Assembly: GCF_001955535.1 (NCBI RefSeq)
Contig: NZ_MPVN01000001.1
Coordinates: forward strand, 1,860,001-1,924,000
Source: Paenibacillus sp. FSL H7-0326
Lineage (GTDB): Bacteria > Bacillota > Bacilli > Paenibacillales > Paenibacillaceae
Direction of reading: 5' to 3'
DNA: 64,000 bases
The notes under the pieces were generated by a model. That model saw only the letters and a program-made list of their open reading frames with translations. It had not been told where the DNA came from and did no database searches. Of this stretch, positions 27,151 through 34,828 are shown in pieces (the first letter of the stretch is position 1; the number at the start of each line of letters is the position of its first letter). Both the position numbers and the translations under genes were made by a program.

Positions 27151-27444
27151 ATGTATTTACCAACAATAAAATCAAGGCTTCGCTATGTTGGTGTTGTAGC
27201 TAGTGTGCTAGCTATTTGTTATTATTTATTCTTATATAAGAGTACGACTAGCGCCATTGTCACTTTGCAGTCCATTGATGATCATACCATCCAAGTTCTG
27301 ATGGGCGATTCTATAACCCGAGTCGATATTAAAACTCATGAAATGGTTCGAAATTTACTTATAGAAGGAAATTATTATTACATAGGGTTTACGAATCATC
27401 CATTATGGGGCTCAAAATTAATTAAGATTGAACCTTCTCTCTAA
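27151..27444 (+). CDS. Hypothetical protein with one N-terminal transmembrane helix
   Basis: About 97 residues. One helix (YVGVVASVLAICYYLFLY) anchors a small extracytoplasmic beta-rich domain (AIVTLQSIDDHTIQVLMGDS). I start at the ATG at 27151 because GGAGG precedes it by 7 bp; a longer frame from 27100 lacks a site. No family is recognised. It resembles small surface or immunity-like proteins, but nothing specific can be said. Confidence 0.6.
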   Translation: MYLPTIKSRLRYVGVVASVLAICYYLFLYKSTTSAIVTLQSIDDHTIQVLMGDSITRVDIKTHEMVRNLLIEGNYYYIGFTNHPLWGSKLIKIEPSL

Positions 27445-27482
27445 CCTAATAGGCGATGACATCGTTTCCTATCTATTAATTT

Positions 27483-27524
27483 AAAAAGTCAGCTGATCGG
27501 TATGATCAGCTGACTTCTTTTTAT
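27483..27524. terminator. Bidirectional terminator
   Basis: AAGTCAGCTGATC and GATCAGCTGACTT flank a short loop with A and T runs on the two sides. It serves the converging hypothetical and acetyltransferase genes. Confidence 0.88.
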
Positions 27525-27532
27525 AATGACAA

Positions 27533-28009
27533 TTAGAGCTCCAATACGGTAACCTGTTCCCCTTCCACGACCTCACCGTTATCGCGGAAGCCAGCTCTTT
27601 CGTACAGCTTTTTCGCTGCCGTGTTCTCCGCCTTATAAGAGATCCAGCAATATCGTGCCGGTCCTGCCGGGCGGGTACGGATAAATGCAAGAATTCGACT
27701 CATCGCTTCACGGCCATAACCTTGGTTCTGATATCGCGTGTCCATCATCAATCTCAGGATACAGTAGCTGTCATCTGCAATACTCGGGAGCTCGTACCCC
27801 GTTATCTGATAAGTGATCAATACAAAACCAACCGGCAGTTCATCCGCGTAAATGGCAAAAGGAAATGGATGCCCTCCATTCGTAGCCAGCACATAACACG
27901 AAGCCACACTAGACAGGTTGGAGGCTACATAGCGGCGCTGATCCTCTGTTACCTCCAGATTGAAGATTTCACGTCGGTTTTCCAGTGTAATTTTTCTGAG
28001 CGTAATCAT
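27533..28009 (-). CDS. GNAT acetyltransferase, spermidine/spermine N-acetyltransferase-like
   Basis: A 158-residue enzyme with the GNAT acetyl-CoA loop QNQGYGREAM (about residues 106-115). The pattern ITLRKITLENRREIFNLEV near the start and YADELPVGFVLI in the middle resemble diamine/polyamine acetyltransferases of the BltD type. The start at 28009 follows GGAAGGAAGAG; an upstream in-frame start at 28081 has no ribosome site. Cytoplasmic. The polyamine assignment is by motif resemblance only. Confidence 0.82.
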   Translation of the reverse strand: MITLRKITLENRREIFNLEVTEDQRRYVASNLSSVASCYVLATNGGHPFPFAIYADELPVGFVLITYQITGYELPSIADDSYCILRLMMDTRYQNQGYGREAMSRILAFIRTRPAGPARYCWISYKAENTAAKKLYERAGFRDNGEVVEGEQVTVLEL

Positions 28010-28148
28010 GTAAGAACTCTTCCTTCCATTCGGTAAATTTGCTGCGCCGCGGTCGCATGAATAAATATACAAAATCTTCAAAAAAAGTAATAGACTTATA
28101 TATTATTTTTTTGTATCCTATTATGTATCCGTGTCATTTTTGGAGTAG

Positions 28149-28196
28149 AAAAAAGCAGCCGATGCAATTGAACTGAAGTTCATTGCATCGGCTGCT
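28149..28196 (-). terminator. Terminator of the foldase gene
   Basis: On the minus strand AGCAGCCGATGCAATG pairs with the near-perfect complement CATTGCATCGGCTGCT around a TGAACTTCAGTTCA inner hairpin, followed by TTTTTT. Confidence 0.9.
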
Positions 28197-28225
28197 TATT
28201 TTTTCATGTAACCCATCGTTACCGA

Positions 28226-29404
28226 TTATTCGTTTGTTGTTGCTCCTGTATCTTCAGTGGAATCCGTAGCCGCATCTGCATCTGTACTTTCCTCTGCTGG
28301 CGTAAGTGTATTTGAAATTTCGGCATTGGAACGCAGGTCAGTCATCCAAGTGGAGCTAAGCTCACCAATTTGTTGATCCACCAATATTTTGCGAATTTCT
28401 TCTTTCTTGTCCTCCAGTGTTGGATTCGTCGCTTCTTTATGATCTGTCTTCATGATGATGTGGTAACCATAATCCGACTTCACCGGATCACTGATTTCAT
28501 CAATCTCCATGGAAAAAGCTGCTTTCGAGAATGGCTCTACCATATCTGCTTCACCAAAGAACCCGAGATCGCCGCCATTTGCTGCGGAAGCCGTATCTGT
28601 GGATTTCTCCTTTGCCAGTGTTGCAAAGTCTGCTCCACCATCCAGCTCTTTCTTGATCGCATCTGCTTCTTCTTTAGTTTTAACGAGAATATGAGAAGCT
28701 TTCACTTGCTCTGGTGTAGCGAAGGACGCCTTGTTCTCCTCATAGTAAGTGCTGATCTGCTCATCGGTTACTTCGGTTTGCGGCTCTAGAATTTTACGCA
28801 TTTTCACTTGAAGATCCATATTTTTCTTAAGGGCGTCAAGTGTCATTCCAGATTGAGCAAGTGCCGAGTTAAATGCTTCTTCACCGCCATATTGCGTCTT
28901 CAACGTTTCAAGCTCGGCATTCACGTCCTCTTCTGTTACCGTCACGTTAGCCTCAGACGCTGCCTGATCCACAAGCTCCATCGTAATCATATTCTCCAAC
29001 GTGGATTGTCCGCCAAGTGTCACAAGTTCGTTATACAGCTCGTCCTTGGAAATGTCTGTCCCATTCACAGATGCAACAGCTTCCTTACCGCCTCCAAACG
29101 GAGGATATATAAGGACGATAATGAGCGCAGCTGCAAGAACTCCAGATATCACCATCCAGACTACACTATTCTTCCCTTTGGCTGCTGGCTGCTCTTCGTT
29201 CTCTGCCTGATCCTTTTGCATCTCTGGGGCTGTAGCTGCTTCCGGCTGTCCTTCCACCTCTGTTACCGGCTGTGCCTCAGACGATTCCAGCTGTGGTTCG
29301 GATTCCCCAGCAGGCTCATTTCCTTGCTGTATTTCTTTCTCTTCTTGCAAAGAATTCTGCTTCTCTTCCTCGTTGTCGAAACGCGATGGTTTGTTGTTAT
29401 CCAT
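28226..29404 (-). CDS. Membrane-anchored parvulin-type peptidyl-prolyl isomerase (PrsA/SurA-like)
   Basis: A 392-residue foldase. Residues 1-80 are acidic and Glu/Gln rich and cytoplasmic. A single transmembrane helix follows (VVWMVISGVLAAALIIVLIY). The outside part has a SurA-N-like helical region (VASVNGTDISKDELYNELV) and a parvulin domain (VKASHILVKTKEEADAIKKE, GGDLGFFGEADMVEPFSKAA, DYGYHIIMKTDHK). Unlike typical PrsA it has no lipobox, being anchored by the helix instead. The start at MDNNKPSRF has AAGGGAG upstream. The likely role is folding of exported proteins. Confidence 0.9.
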   Translation of the reverse strand: MDNNKPSRFDNEEEKQNSLQEEKEIQQGNEPAGESEPQLESSEAQPVTEVEGQPEAATAPEMQKDQAENEEQPAAKGKNSVVWMVISGVLAAALIIVLIYPPFGGGKEAVASVNGTDISKDELYNELVTLGGQSTLENMITMELVDQAASEANVTVTEEDVNAELETLKTQYGGEEAFNSALAQSGMTLDALKKNMDLQVKMRKILEPQTEVTDEQISTYYEENKASFATPEQVKASHILVKTKEEADAIKKELDGGADFATLAKEKSTDTASAANGGDLGFFGEADMVEPFSKAAFSMEIDEISDPVKSDYGYHIIMKTDHKEATNPTLEDKKEEIRKILVDQQIGELSSTWMTDLRSNAEISNTLTPAEESTDADAATDSTEDTGATTNE

Positions 29405-29535
29405 TAAACTAAAACTCCCTTCGTGTCTTTCCATATCATGACCTTTTATTAAATATAAAGGATTTCAAAAATAAAACATTAAAATAACATAAAAAATCTA
29501 TAGATTCGACTCAGATACCATAATATGTACTATTT

Positions 29536-30162
29536 TTACGCCAAAATTTCCTTTAGTCTCAATCTGTTTTTCTCATTTAAAGCATAGTCAACTAATTGTT
29601 CGTTATAACCCTCCGTTTGAAATATACTAATAATTTTGTTGATTCTTTCCTCTATATTTCGGCTCATATTGGTTTCTAGCTGGATCTCCAATGGAATGAC
29701 GGGCAGCATCATATCCTTATAAGGGAGTGAAACGATGTGTTCCCATACATGCGGTCCATTTTCCCAGAAGCCTGAGCCATGGATGTACTCAATATGTTCT
29801 GGTGGCTGAATGCATGCAGCTTCAAACACAATTCCATGCACGACAAGGCGGGCAAAGGTCCAATGGTTTTTCGAAAAATCGGTAAACGTCCTAGTAGGAG
29901 TAGAAGCCGATGAGTACCAGTCCTCCATTGATGTGTTTAATTCATCTAAGCTCTCATCCTTAGTAAGAAACTCTTCAAAAATCTTTCCAATGTTATGGAC
30001 ATCTTCTGGCTTGGATACAAGAATATCAATATCTCCAGGCGTAATTTTGCATCCTTGGATAAAAGAGCTGAGTGAACCCGCAAATACATATCGGACACCC
30101 TCCTCATTTAATGCTCTAGCGATCAATTCAATAACGTTCATAAGCTGTGCTGGCGTAGTCAC
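29536..30162 (-). CDS. Nucleotidyltransferase-like protein
   Basis: A 208-residue cytoplasmic protein. YVFAGSLSSFIQGCKITPGD followed by IDILVSKPEDV gives the GS...D-D pattern of the minimal nucleotidyltransferase fold (about residues 25-50), similar to DUF6036/aminoglycoside adenylyltransferase-like proteins. The remainder is helical with no further motif. The start is GTG at 30162 with GAAAGG upstream. Such proteins may be resistance factors or antitoxin partners. There is no adjacent HEPN-type partner gene. Confidence 0.65.
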   Translation of the reverse strand: MTTPAQLMNVIELIARALNEEGVRYVFAGSLSSFIQGCKITPGDIDILVSKPEDVHNIGKIFEEFLTKDESLDELNTSMEDWYSSASTPTRTFTDFSKNHWTFARLVVHGIVFEAACIQPPEHIEYIHGSGFWENGPHVWEHIVSLPYKDMMLPVIPLEIQLETNMSRNIEERINKIISIFQTEGYNEQLVDYALNEKNRLRLKEILA

Positions 30163-30369
30163 CGAATATACACCTTTCCTTTCTTGAGTTAAGAATCATG
30201 AGCATTCTAGAGAACTAGTTACAAGCTTATACATTTTATACAAAAACATATCAGAGGGTACAGTCAACTTGTAGATCCATATATCATTATAAAGAAATTT
30301 TGCACCGACGGAAAAGCAAATCTCGATAGTTATACTCACTAGCGCCTGTACTCTATCAATGCTCTCTTG

Positions 30370-31149
30370 TTAGAAAAACCGATATATACCTTCCTGAAAA
30401 TAGCTATACTCTTCCTCCGTTATCCTTAACCTGCCATAGGACTCCAAAAAGACTTCCTTATCCCTCGCTTGATCAAATACTCCCTGCTTCGGACGAATCG
30501 CCAGTGCCATATCAAATCGTGGATCACCATAGCCTGCTCTGGGCCAATCGATAATGCCGCATACCTTATTGTCTTTAATTAATACATTATTCGTATGGAA
30601 GTCACCATGAATCAGCGTATTCTTTATCGGTAGTGGTCTATTCCTATCTAGTCGCATGAGCAGTTCTTCTGTTCCATCTATATTATAATTAGCTAGATTG
30701 TATCTGGCTTTCATAAGCATCGAATCGATCCAGGGCGGATCATTCTTATGTAATGGTCCAGGACATGGACATTCATGAATTCTCCTTAGGCATGCACCAT
30801 ATTGAGACACCACTTCTTCTCGATCCCTGTGGTTAGGTTGATCGCTCAAGAAATGTCTCAAGCTTATTCCATCTATGTAATCCATGAGCAGCCATCTTGA
30901 ATTGCCTTCCACATGGAAAGCATACGTGCTTGGAACAAGCAGACCCGTAGTCGAAAGATATTGCATCGCTGCATATTCATCTGATAACCATTCGTTAAAT
31001 AAGTCATGCTCTGTCTTCTTAATCACGAACTGGTGATCACGCGTTTCGATCTTCACGACAAGTGAAGTATGACCCTGCTTTGGATATGAGATGCTGCGAA
31101 TCTCACCGATTAGATCTACAAGCTGAGCAGGAATATCCTCTATATTCAT
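30370..31149 (-). CDS. Aminoglycoside phosphotransferase (APH) family kinase
   Basis: A 259-residue kinase-fold protein. The catalytic loop LIHGDFHTNNVL (about residues 180-191) and the metal-binding IIDWPRAGYGDPRFDMA (about 199-215) are intact. These motifs are shared by aminoglycoside phosphotransferases, homoserine/choline kinases and macrolide phosphotransferases. The ATG at 31149 has AAAAGGAGATAACC upstream. Two other APH-like genes are encoded at 52869 and 58788. The substrate cannot be inferred. Confidence 0.88.
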   Translation of the reverse strand: MNIEDIPAQLVDLIGEIRSISYPKQGHTSLVVKIETRDHQFVIKKTEHDLFNEWLSDEYAAMQYLSTTGLLVPSTYAFHVEGNSRWLLMDYIDGISLRHFLSDQPNHRDREEVVSQYGACLRRIHECPCPGPLHKNDPPWIDSMLMKARYNLANYNIDGTEELLMRLDRNRPLPIKNTLIHGDFHTNNVLIKDNKVCGIIDWPRAGYGDPRFDMALAIRPKQGVFDQARDKEVFLESYGRLRITEEEYSYFQEGIYRFF

Positions 31150-31275
31150 GGGTTATCTCCTTTTGCTTATTTTACATGGCTTCGGACTTGTTCAGCTAAT
31201 TATACAATATTATAATTTGATATGTATCTAATTTAATGCCGAAATATAATACTGTAAAGCTCTTTCTAGAATAAA

Positions 31276-32163
31276 ATGTCTCTAGTCACGGCCTCTCCTA
31301 TACGCCTTTTCCATGAAGCGTTTCTTCCACTACCTACTCAAGATTTTTATGGCCTACGTATTCTCATGGCTAATCGAGAAACCGTTACTAAGCGCCTCAA
31401 CAGTGCCGTCAACCAGATTCATCGCTGGGTCGATATTGTCTTTCCTGAGTTGCGGCAGGTCTTTAAGATCCTTACCTGCACCAGTGCATTTGCCACACTG
31501 AGACTCTTTCCGTTACCGAGTGAGATCGGTCAGTTAACTACGGATCAAGTTATTTCTGGCTGGAAGCAATATGTGAAGCGTCATGCTGGAGTGAAGCGCG
31601 CTGAGCTGCTGATTTCACTTGCAAAATCCAGTGTGGGTACGACTCAAGCTCTCCGTTCTTACAAGCTTCATCTGAGTCAGCTGCTCGAAGAATATGACTT
31701 AGCTCAGCGTCAACTTGAGCAGATCGAGCATGAGCTCCATACTATTCTCAAATCTATTCCTTATGCACAGAAGCTGCTTGAAATCCGAGGCATTCATGTA
31801 ACAAATCTAGCAGGTATTCTTGGTGAGGCTGGAGATCTAAGTGGTTATCCACATGGTAATGCGCTGTTACGTCACGCCGGCTTGAATCTAGCCGAGGCTA
31901 GTTCCGGGAAATGGCGAGGAAAGATGGTGTTGAGTAAACGAGGCCTACCTCGCTTACGTCATTTTCTGTATCTCATGACGATGAGCATGGTGATGACGAA
32001 CCCGGAAATTCGGGCTTTACACCACTTCAACGTCGAGGAAAAGAAGTTAAAGAAGATGAAATCCATTATGAAATTATGCGGTAAAGTGGCGCGTATGCTT
32101 GTTGGTCTGACCAAAAACAATGAAGCTTACGATTTGACCAAAGTTTTCCCACAGGCAGCATAA
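31276..32163 (+). pseudogene. IS110-family transposase, N-terminally truncated
   Basis: A 295-codon frame containing the C-terminal Tnp domain of IS110-type transposases: LLEIRGIHVTNLAGILGEAG, LLRHAGLNLAEASSGKWRG with the catalytic serine region, and SKRGLPRLRHFLYL. A coiled-coil-like linker precedes it. The N-terminal RuvC-like DEDD domain (about 100-120 residues) is absent, and there is no good ribosome site. The element is therefore probably a dead 3' fragment. Its non-coding 3' end (about 230 bp) is retained and is repeated near 36.9 kb. Confidence 0.85.
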
Positions 32164-32235
32164 AATTATACGATCCTCACCAGCTCATGCATTCGTAGGA
32201 TTTCAAGAAGCACGGAGTATCGGGAGACATTACGC

Positions 32236-32390
32236 AAAAGGGCTCGGACCTGTTCCGTTAGAAAGACCGACCTCCACCCCTTAGATAGATGTGACGAAGG
32301 AATGATAAGGCTTTGACCCGTTGAGACATGGGAGCGAGAATCGCTAAGGCGAAGTGGAGACGTGCAGTATATGGAACAATTTAGGTGATA
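32236..32390 (+). ncRNA. Candidate IS110/IS1111 bridge (seek) RNA region
   Basis: The region is non-coding and is partly repeated at 36865-36950. The hairpin AGCGA-GAA-TCGCT (32333-32345) is AGTGA-GAA-TCACT in the second copy, a compensatory change that keeps the stem. Location 3' of the transposase fits the IS1111 branch. No transcript evidence is available. Confidence 0.5.
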
Positions 32391-32606
32391 TATGTCTCAC
32401 CTTTATTTGCGCATGCCCTTTTCTATTCACCCCAGCCAAAAGCTGCTCCATAACTTTTTCTCGCACACTTACTAGAGGTTGAAATCCTGCGAATTCATGA
32501 GTCTGAGTGAGGAAACTGAATCATTTCGAGGGAGCGTAATGGTGAGCTACTAACAAACTGCTTCGTCACTCTCCAGTGGGTGCTTAGGAGATATAGATTA
32601 ACTCGT

Positions 32607-32816
32607 TTAATTCCCATATGTTGCTTCTATATCGATCCACCCGGACTCATACAGAATTTCAGTATGACCTGTGACCCTGTTTATTTTCACGAGGAGATCA
32701 CTACCATTATTGTCGGATATGTGCCCATAATAATAAAGAGTAGGATACACAGTAATGCTGAACACAATTATTATGAGAATAAGCATGATGAATGTACTTA
32801 AATACTTCTTACTCAT
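32607..32816 (-). CDS. Small membrane-anchored hypothetical protein
   Basis: A 69-residue protein. An N-terminal helix (STFIMLILIIIVFSITVYP) is followed by a short extracytoplasmic tail with VKINRVTGHTEIL, a pattern seen in small proteins that end in a beta hairpin. GGGAGGCG precedes the ATG. No family name is known to me. It lies downstream of a 55-residue ORF on the same strand. Confidence 0.6.
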   Translation of the reverse strand: MSKKYLSTFIMLILIIIVFSITVYPTLYYYGHISDNNGSDLLVKINRVTGHTEILYESGWIDIEATYGN

Positions 32817-32936
32817 GGTTCGCCTCCCCGATCTATCAGCCTCAAATTTCCTGCTTAATTCCCGCCCTATACTTTTAATACTTACTTCTCTGAATTGGTA
32901 CCGGTCTCTTGTTTTAAACTATCGTTTCCCGTTTGC

Positions 32937-33104
32937 TCAATTCTGATATACTATTTTACCTTCTTTATCATAGCCCGTTGCTTTTATTCCTGGCACTGTT
33001 CCGTAATAATATGTCGAAACCACATACCAAATTCTAAAACCAAGTCTCGAATCAAAAAACAGAGCATTTTCATTTAGATTCCCTATTCTGAAAGATCGCT
33101 TCAT
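32937..33104 (-). CDS. Small hypothetical protein or gene fragment
   Basis: A 55-residue frame, starting MKRSFRIGNLNENALFF and ending GYDKEGKIVYQN, with aromatic beta-like sequence (FRIWYVVSTYYYG). An AGGAGG lies 21 bp before the ATG, too far for optimum spacing, so this may be the 3' remnant of a longer gene. It runs toward the small membrane protein gene at 32607. Confidence 0.4.
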   Translation of the reverse strand: MKRSFRIGNLNENALFFDSRLGFRIWYVVSTYYYGTVPGIKATGYDKEGKIVYQN

Positions 33105-33156
33105 AGAACTTATTTAAGGTAAGCCTCCTAAAGTTTAACCAGTTAAATTCAATTAT

Positions 33157-33186
33157 TTGAAATTGAGTAAAAGCTAAATTTATACT
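33157..33186 (+). promoter_or_regulatory. Promoter of the mini-ORF/DinB unit
   Basis: TTGAAA (33157-33162) and TATACT (33181-33186) are 18 bp apart, upstream of the 21-codon ORF and the DinB-family gene. Confidence 0.6.
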
Positions 33187-33220
33187 ATGATTTTACTTGT
33201 TAAAATTGGAGGCGGTTACT

Positions 33221-33286
33221 ATGGCAATGAACAAAAAAGGGTTTGAAAGCAAAAAAGCAAGGGAAGGAACACCTACTAACCCATAA
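33221..33286 (+). CDS. 21-residue peptide, possible leader peptide
   Basis: The frame encodes MAMNKKGFESKKAREGTPTN plus a final Pro, and is preceded by a strong GGAGGCGG site 5 bp away. It has its own promoter and is followed within 11 bp by a terminator-like hairpin that overlaps the ribosome site of the DinB-family gene. This arrangement fits a leader peptide that couples translation to downstream expression, though a functional micropeptide is possible. Confidence 0.5.
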   Translation: MAMNKKGFESKKAREGTPTNP

Positions 33287-33296
33287 ACTGTGGCTT

Positions 33297-33325
33297 CTTC
33301 TCTAATCCATTGAGAGAGGTTTTTT
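33297..33325 (+). terminator. Terminator/attenuator-like hairpin before the DinB gene
   Basis: CTTCTCT and AGAGAGG form a 7-bp stem (one G-T pair) followed by six T. The 3' arm doubles as the GAGAGAGG ribosome site of the next gene. Confidence 0.5.
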
Positions 33326-33329
33326 ATCG

Positions 33330-33839
33330 ATGCAAAACAATACAATTAAATTCTTTGACTTTCATGTATGGGCAACAAACAAGATGTTTACTCACTTAGA
33401 ATCATTACTAGACAATATATTTATTGAAGAAACACCAAGTTCATTTCCAACTATTAAAGATACATTAATTCATATTTATGTAGTTGAAAAAGGCTGGTTA
33501 TCTACATTAAAGCTAGAAGAGCTAACCGATATCGACGAAATGACCAAAAACGTGCAATCATTAACAAAACTTGCAGAATCTAAAGATATTCAAGGTTTAA
33601 AAAAGTTATTTGATGATTTACATGAGGACTATAGAAAATTCTTTAAAAGCATTGAAGATTTTAACCAAGTAATCCCGGTTTTTTTTGGTCAATCACATAT
33701 GGCATATGGAGATATAATTACTCATGTAGTGAATCATGGAACAAATCATAGAGGCAGCATAACAACTATGTTGAGACAATTAGGTCACGCTAGTTGTAAT
33801 ACTGATTACGGTGCATATATATACGAATTACAACATTAA
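33330..33839 (+). CDS. DinB family (DUF664/DfrB-like four-helix) protein
   Basis: A 169-residue four-helix-bundle protein. Conserved histidines that would bind a divalent metal are present in TLIHIYVVEKGWL and HVVNHGTNHRGSI, the HxxxH/ NHGTxHRG motif of DinB proteins. Some relatives are thiol transferases (bacillithiol-S-transferases such as FosB partner enzymes or BstA). The gene is AT-rich compared with its neighbours. It is preceded by a tiny ORF and hairpin, suggesting attenuation. Confidence 0.88.
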   Translation: MQNNTIKFFDFHVWATNKMFTHLESLLDNIFIEETPSSFPTIKDTLIHIYVVEKGWLSTLKLEELTDIDEMTKNVQSLTKLAESKDIQGLKKLFDDLHEDYRKFFKSIEDFNQVIPVFFGQSHMAYGDIITHVVNHGTNHRGSITTMLRQLGHASCNTDYGAYIYELQH

Positions 33840-34106
33840 TGTTGCAAAGAAGCCTGTTGAATGTAACAGGCTTCTTTTGTTAGTCTTAACAAGAAAATCA
33901 TCCACTGTAAAGACGTGTTGAATTACTAGACCCAGGATACAAAAGCTAATGATAATGAATAAAATATTGGCATACATTTCGAGGTTATCCTGCAAATTTG
34001 TATAAAGTAAAAATGAATCTGCTGCACCGTGAACAAGACCCGTAATAATTCCACGAACTCCTAAACCGAAAAAAACAACAGCAAGGATTAATTGAAATGT
34101 TTTCAA
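33828..34106 (-). CDS. Small membrane protein in the TetR operon
   Basis: A 92-residue protein with two to three hydrophobic helices (LILAVVFFGLGVRGIITGLV and NILFIIISFCILGLVI). The start is TTG at 34106 with GGAG 8 bp upstream. It begins 33 bp after the TetR stop on the same strand, so it is probably co-transcribed and regulated by that protein. Its 3' end overlaps the DinB gene end by 12 bp and passes through the DinB terminator hairpin. No family is recognised. Confidence 0.6.
   Translation of the reverse strand: MKTFQLILAVVFFGLGVRGIITGLVHGAADSFLLYTNLQDNLEMYANILFIIISFCILGLVIQHVFTVDDFLVKTNKRSLLHSTGFFATLML
33848..33878 (+). terminator. Terminator of the DinB-family gene
   Basis: AGAAGCCTGTT and AACAGGCTTCT are perfect arms followed by TTT. 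The hairpin lies inside the coding sequence of the convergent membrane-protein gene. Confidence 0.8.
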
Positions 34107-34139
34107 GAGATCAACTCCATAATTTTATACTTTTTTTAC

Positions 34140-34760
34140 CTAGGAATGAGTCTGACGTGTTGTGGATTCGAATAATTGGATCAGCTCGTTAGAATATTCA
34201 GTGATATCAAAATCAGGGTTCGTTACGAGCTGCTGACTTGCGAGATCAATTGCACTTCTAATCGTCATAGCTAACACTCTAGTGCCTGTAGACGTAAAAG
34301 TCCGGAAACTTCCGTCCTCTTGGCCCCATTGTAGAATTTCAATAAGTGGCTCATATATCGCATTATCTCCTGGTTTATGATAAAACAGCTTCCCTTCTTC
34401 ATCTCTAACATTCATCACAATTTCAGCGACAGCAGCCACCTGTTCCTTATGCGCATGAATAAATTCTAGATTTGTTTCGATATAGCACTTCAGCATAGAA
34501 GACGGAGTGGATTCATTTTCGATTTTTGACAAAAACGAGGCTCCCTTCATGTATAAATCCACTACAATATTTTGCATTAGTTCATCCTTGCTGGAAAAAT
34601 GATACGTAACGACCCCCTTACTAATCCCAGCCCGTTTAGCGATTTGTCCGATCGAAGCCTGTGCATACCCTAGATCCCATATCGTCTCAATAGCGATATC
34701 CATAATTTGCGCTCTTCGCGCTTTTTCAATAAACGTCTTTTCATTAGATTTAGCACTCAT
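34140..34760 (-). CDS. TetR family regulator, probably leaderless mRNA
   Basis: A 206-residue regulator. The helix-turn-helix (SIGQIAKRAGISKGVVTYHF) and the following helix KDELMQNIVV are typical of the AcrR/TetR group. The start at ATG 34760 has no ribosome site. The -10 (TAATAT) ends 7 bp before it, so transcription should begin at or next to the A of ATG. An 18-bp operator palindrome fills the promoter spacer, indicating autorepression. The following gene encodes a small membrane protein. Confidence 0.9.
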   Translation of the reverse strand: MSAKSNEKTFIEKARRAQIMDIAIETIWDLGYAQASIGQIAKRAGISKGVVTYHFSSKDELMQNIVVDLYMKGASFLSKIENESTPSSMLKCYIETNLEFIHAHKEQVAAVAEIVMNVRDEEGKLFYHKPGDNAIYEPLIEILQWGQEDGSFRTFTSTGTRVLAMTIRSAIDLASQQLVTNPDFDITEYSNELIQLFESTTRQTHS

Positions 34761-34766
34761 GATCAA

Positions 34767-34795
34767 ATATTAGCACGATCGTACTAATTGATCAA
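34767..34795 (-). promoter_or_regulatory. TetR promoter with internal operator
   Basis: On the minus strand TTGATC (34795-34790) and an extended TGCTAATAT -10 (34772-34767 for the hexamer) are 17 bp apart. The palindrome TTAGYACGATCGTRCTAA (34770-34787, one mismatched pair) spans the spacer. The start codon lies 7 bp after the -10. Confidence 0.78.
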
Positions 34796-34828
34796 TAGCT
34801 ATTTGCTTCAGCCCTGTTACAGCTGTTT

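Larger units (their letters stand above)
31276..32390 (+). mobile_element. Truncated IS110/IS1111-family insertion sequence
   Basis: The element comprises the truncated transposase and the following non-coding 3' end that stops at the shared boundary GGTGAT (about 32389). Members of the IS1111 branch carry their guide RNA downstream of the transposase gene, which fits this layout. The left boundary cannot be placed; no obvious terminal repeat is seen. Confidence 0.7.

Noticed and set aside
28808..29407. A 199-codon plus-strand frame opposite the foldase gene.
   Set aside because: Cysteine- and leucine-rich composition and the position opposite a clear parvulin gene mark it as a shadow.
29536..30162. 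Type IV toxin-antitoxin (MNT-HEPN) pair.
   Set aside because: The nucleotidyltransferase-like gene has no adjacent HEPN partner; the neighbours are a foldase and a kinase-like gene.
33221..33325. Possible riboswitch in front of the DinB-family gene.
   Set aside because: The space between promoter and gene is filled by the small ORF and one short hairpin; no conserved aptamer motif is visible.
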